Positions 5,291-7,250 of a stretch of DNA of 7,250 nucleotides are shown here, one piece after another. How positions within the stretch are numbered: position 1 is the stretch's first letter; each line of letters begins with the position of its first letter. The position numbers and the translations under genes were made by a program. This DNA comes from Gammaproteobacteria bacterium (GTDB taxonomy: Bacteria > Pseudomonadota > Gammaproteobacteria > UBA6429 > Thiohalophilaceae). Under the pieces are notes generated by a model that made no database searches, was not told the origin of the DNA, and saw nothing but the letters and a program-made list of their open reading frames with translations. The DNA lies in NCBI GenBank assembly GCA_003233255.1, contig QILH01000288.1:1-7250 (forward strand), in the 5' to 3' direction.

Positions 5291-5482
5291 TGCTGACCAC
5301 TTTGCTCCACATACTTGCGGTGTTGGTGCATCCATTTAAATAATTTAGCGAAAATGGGTTAAAAATTAGATTTTCGTGTAACAACTAAGGTAATTACAAA
5401 AACAATCGTTGATTTGTGACACGGTCAATTTTAGGATGGGTGTCATTGTAGATTCTCGAACCAACCAATAAAGGACGCGACT
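5291..5482. other. Intergenic region upstream of the large membrane protein
   Basis: AT-rich, without a supported gene. CGAAAAT at 5349-5355 and ATTTTCG at 5370-5376 form 7-bp inverted arms around a 14-base loop, which is weak and not clearly a terminator. It also holds the candidate promoter noted at 5409-5437. Confidence 0.45.
5409..5437 (+). promoter_or_regulatory. Candidate sigma-70-type promoter for the membrane-protein gene
   Basis: TTGATT (5409-5414) and TAGGAT (5432-5437) are separated by 17 bases; each matches the consensus hexamer at four of six positions. The site ends about 45 bases before the start codon. It is weak and unverified. Confidence 0.3.
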
Positions 5483-7250
5483 ATGAGCGAGAAGATCACT
5501 GACGCAACGTTGGACGAAAAACGACTGACATTTAGCTGGGTTGATCGTTTCCTCAAGCCGATCTCGAAACTGGCTGGATGGGTCAGGGGTCTGCAAACTG
5601 GGCCTGTTGAAATCGTTTTCTGGCTTTTGGCTCTACTCGCACTGGTTCCGGCGATACGTGCAGAACTGCTTTCCCCATCTCACTGGTTACAGGGGATTGG
5701 TCTGAACTATACCATCGCCTGGATCGAACAACTATTTTCGTTAATCACAAAGGAATGGTCGCTTAAGGAGCTGCCGGATATCGTGCGGGTGCTGATCGTG
5801 ACCGCTCTTGTGCTGCTACCTGTGTTCGTGCTGTTTGTGATCGCCGTTGCTCGTCGACGTTACCTACGGCTGATTGCGCTGCTTCCGTATTTTACGATCA
5901 TGCTTCCTTATCTCGCGATGACTTTGGTTGATAACAAGAGTTCAGCGTGGTGGTTTACCTGGGCCAATAGTGTTTATGTGGTTTCGGCATTTGTGGTTTT
6001 TCTCTATTTCATTGTCGACGGAAAGGTTCGTTCGTTATATTTTTTTCTGTTCGTCGTCTTTCTAAGTGTTTTAAAATTAGTTGATAGCCTGCTCGTATGG
6101 CATCACATCATTGAATTTGTGGCGGCGAGTTTGGTTTTGAGTTTGATCTACGAGACCGCGCGTCAGAACTGGCCATTGCTGAAACAGCTGGGTCGGCACG
6201 GGGCTCTGGTACTGTTACGTCGAACCTTCAGTTTGTGGTCTCCGACCTTGCTGCTGATCGCCGCAGGGCTTTGGATTAGCCAACAGATTACTTCGGGAAC
6301 TGAACAGATGTTTTACGAAAAGGATGTCGTGACGCCGTACTGTCTGTTTAATGAGGCGCGACCGACCCCGCAGCCTGTCGGGGAGCTGGAATCACCTCGT
6401 GAAAAGCAGCAAACAATACTCTATATAAGGTGTCCTCAAAAACGAACCGTACTAACTCGCGATGAGATTACGGTGATCAATAACGATCCTGAGCCGGATT
6501 GGTGTGCGCTGAATGATGAGGCTCAACAGAGGCGAAAAAGATTTACGCCGAGGCTGATCTCCTTTATTTGTCCTGCGGATTATCACCAGGTCGATGGCGA
6601 GCACGTGTACAAGTTGTCCCGAGCCCCGTTTTTTGTCAGCCTTGATCAGACGGTTGTTGACAGGTTTCGTATCATGCAAGAGAAACTCAATGTGGCAAAG
6701 AGGATGTTTCAGGATGCCCGGTTTCGTGATCCAGTTCTGGTTGGTCGTGAGGCGCGTCGGATGTTCAGCTTTGTGCCACGCGATACCGGATTGACTGAAC
6801 AGGAGTGTGCCTTTGCTGACGTGGAGTGTTGTGTTGCGAACCAGGTTAAAAGCACTCTGAATGATGCCTACGCCGATATTCGTAGCCGGGCAGAAACAAG
6901 GTTTGTTGCCAATGCAGTTGCCCGAGCCAACGAGGGGAATCTCAAAGTTAACCAGGCCGTGAATGCGGCTAAAAGGGAACTTGATCAGTCACTCAAAACA
7001 TTACAACAGCAAACGCGAAAGACGATTAACGATATTTACCAGACGAGCAAGGTGATTCAGATACTGCTGATGGCCTGGTTGATCATTATCGCCATCAAGA
7101 GTTTTCTATATGTATTCTCACGCGTGATCTTCGACAAGAGTACCGATATTCACGTCGACCTTCTTGAACAAGAGACGGATGCAAAAGAAGGGGTGGTCAA
7201 GCACATGCAGGAGATCACGATCCCGGGCAACTATCCCTACGATCTTTATT
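5483..7250 (+). CDS. Large multi-pass membrane protein with a Cys-containing helical extra-membrane domain, 3' end outside the window
   Basis: ATG 5483 is preceded by AAGGA (5471-5475) at 7 bases. The frame is open to the right edge, 589 codons without a stop. I do not recognise the family. The N-terminal 40 residues are soluble. Hydrophobic segments follow at about 42-60 (EIVFWLLALLALVPAI), 100-124, 128-149, 156-178, 185-206, 210-226 and 252-270 (LWSPTLLLIAAGLWISQQI). A non-membrane region of about 255 residues then carries seven cysteines (287, 317, 341, 363, 442, 449, 450). Its last part, about 450-523, is rich in Ala, Gln, Lys and Asn and looks helical or coiled-coil (NEGNLKVNQAVNAAKRELDQ). 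One more membrane segment (about 524-550, LLMAWLIIIAIKSFLYVFSR) leads to a polar C-terminal region (TDIHVDLLEQETDAKEGVVK). With positive residues flanking the helices, the Cys region may be periplasmic. G+C of about 47-50% and an intact frame contrast with the decayed DNA to the left, so this may be where the native chromosome resumes. Confidence 0.82.
   Translation, partial: MSEKITDATLDEKRLTFSWVDRFLKPISKLAGWVRGLQTGPVEIVFWLLALLALVPAIRAELLSPSHWLQGIGLNYTIAWIEQLFSLITKEWSLKELPDIVRVLIVTALVLLPVFVLFVIAVARRRYLRLIALLPYFTIMLPYLAMTLVDNKSSAWWFTWANSVYVVSAFVVFLYFIVDGKVRSLYFFLFVVFLSVLKLVDSLLVWHHIIEFVAASLVLSLIYETARQNWPLLKQLGRHGALVLLRRTFSLWSPTLLLIAAGLWISQQITSGTEQMFYEKDVVTPYCLFNEARPTPQPVGELESPREKQQTILYIRCPQKRTVLTRDEITVINNDPEPDWCALNDEAQQRRKRFTPRLISFICPADYHQVDGEHVYKLSRAPFFVSLDQTVVDRFRIMQEKLNVAKRMFQDARFRDPVLVGREARRMFSFVPRDTGLTEQECAFADVECCVANQVKSTLNDAYADIRSRAETRFVANAVARANEGNLKVNQAVNAAKRELDQSLKTLQQQTRKTINDIYQTSKVIQILLMAWLIIIAIKSFLYVFSRVIFDKSTDIHVDLLEQETDAKEGVVKHMQEITIPGNYPYDLY

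Noticed and set aside
5066..5596. Short plus- and minus-strand open frames around 4934-5596
   Set aside because: They lie across repeat copy C and the start of the membrane-protein gene in wrong frames, and none resembles a family. The true antitoxin frame is the one carrying the TAG at 5080.
6452..6794. Short open frames on both strands inside the membrane-protein gene
   Set aside because: Shadows of the 589-codon frame, with no start-site support.
1..7250. CRISPR array, rRNA, tRNA or transposase
   Set aside because: No regularly spaced short repeats, no recognisable structural RNA and no transposase or integrase domain in any open frame.

Overview
The window looks like an accessory, partly decayed stretch of a Gram-negative bacterial chromosome, most likely a gammaproteobacterium. 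This rests on a lipobox lipoprotein, a CRP-like/HDOD signalling protein and an addiction module of the TIGR02574/ParE type. The organism itself cannot be named from the sequence. Most of the window is AT-rich (roughly 35-45% G+C by eye), with two compositional exceptions: a small GC-rich gene near 1613-2095 (about 62% in the line counted) and the large membrane-protein gene at the right end (about 47-50%).

Layout. (1) 1-1013, minus strand: a beta-propeller (WD40-like) protein that runs off the left edge and is split by one frameshift at a homopolymer. (2) 1075-1436: a weak, interrupted copy of a repeat that recurs twice further right; it surrounds the C-terminal half of a HigA-like antitoxin. 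(3) 1613-2095, plus: a GC-rich orphan gene resembling Imm11/DUF1629-type immunity proteins. (4) 2181-3419, minus: an intact HDOD signalling protein with an N-terminal CRP-like sensor fold. (5) 3504-4066: repeat copy B, a dead toxin-antitoxin module. (6) 4123-4755, plus: an intact lipoprotein with a strong ribosome binding site. (7) 4801-5290: repeat copy C, a second dead copy of the same toxin-antitoxin module. (8) 5483-7250, plus: the first 589 codons of a large multi-pass membrane protein with a cysteine-bearing, partly helical extra-membrane domain; it runs off the right edge.

How it fits together. The best-supported result is the history of the two toxin-antitoxin copies. Both carry the same TAA at toxin codon 7, so the toxin was probably dead before the duplication. 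The copies then decayed separately: copy B lost 44 bp and 6 bp from the antitoxin at short direct repeats, while copy C gained a TAG at antitoxin codon 17 and lost most of the toxin. They are direct repeats that bracket the lipoprotein gene, so recombination between them would delete it. A palindrome-centred GACCGAGC motif marks the left end of the copies.

I see no CRISPR array, rRNA, tRNA, recognisable transposase or integrase. No complete new system is visible. The least explained intact gene is the right-hand membrane protein, and its operon lies outside the window.
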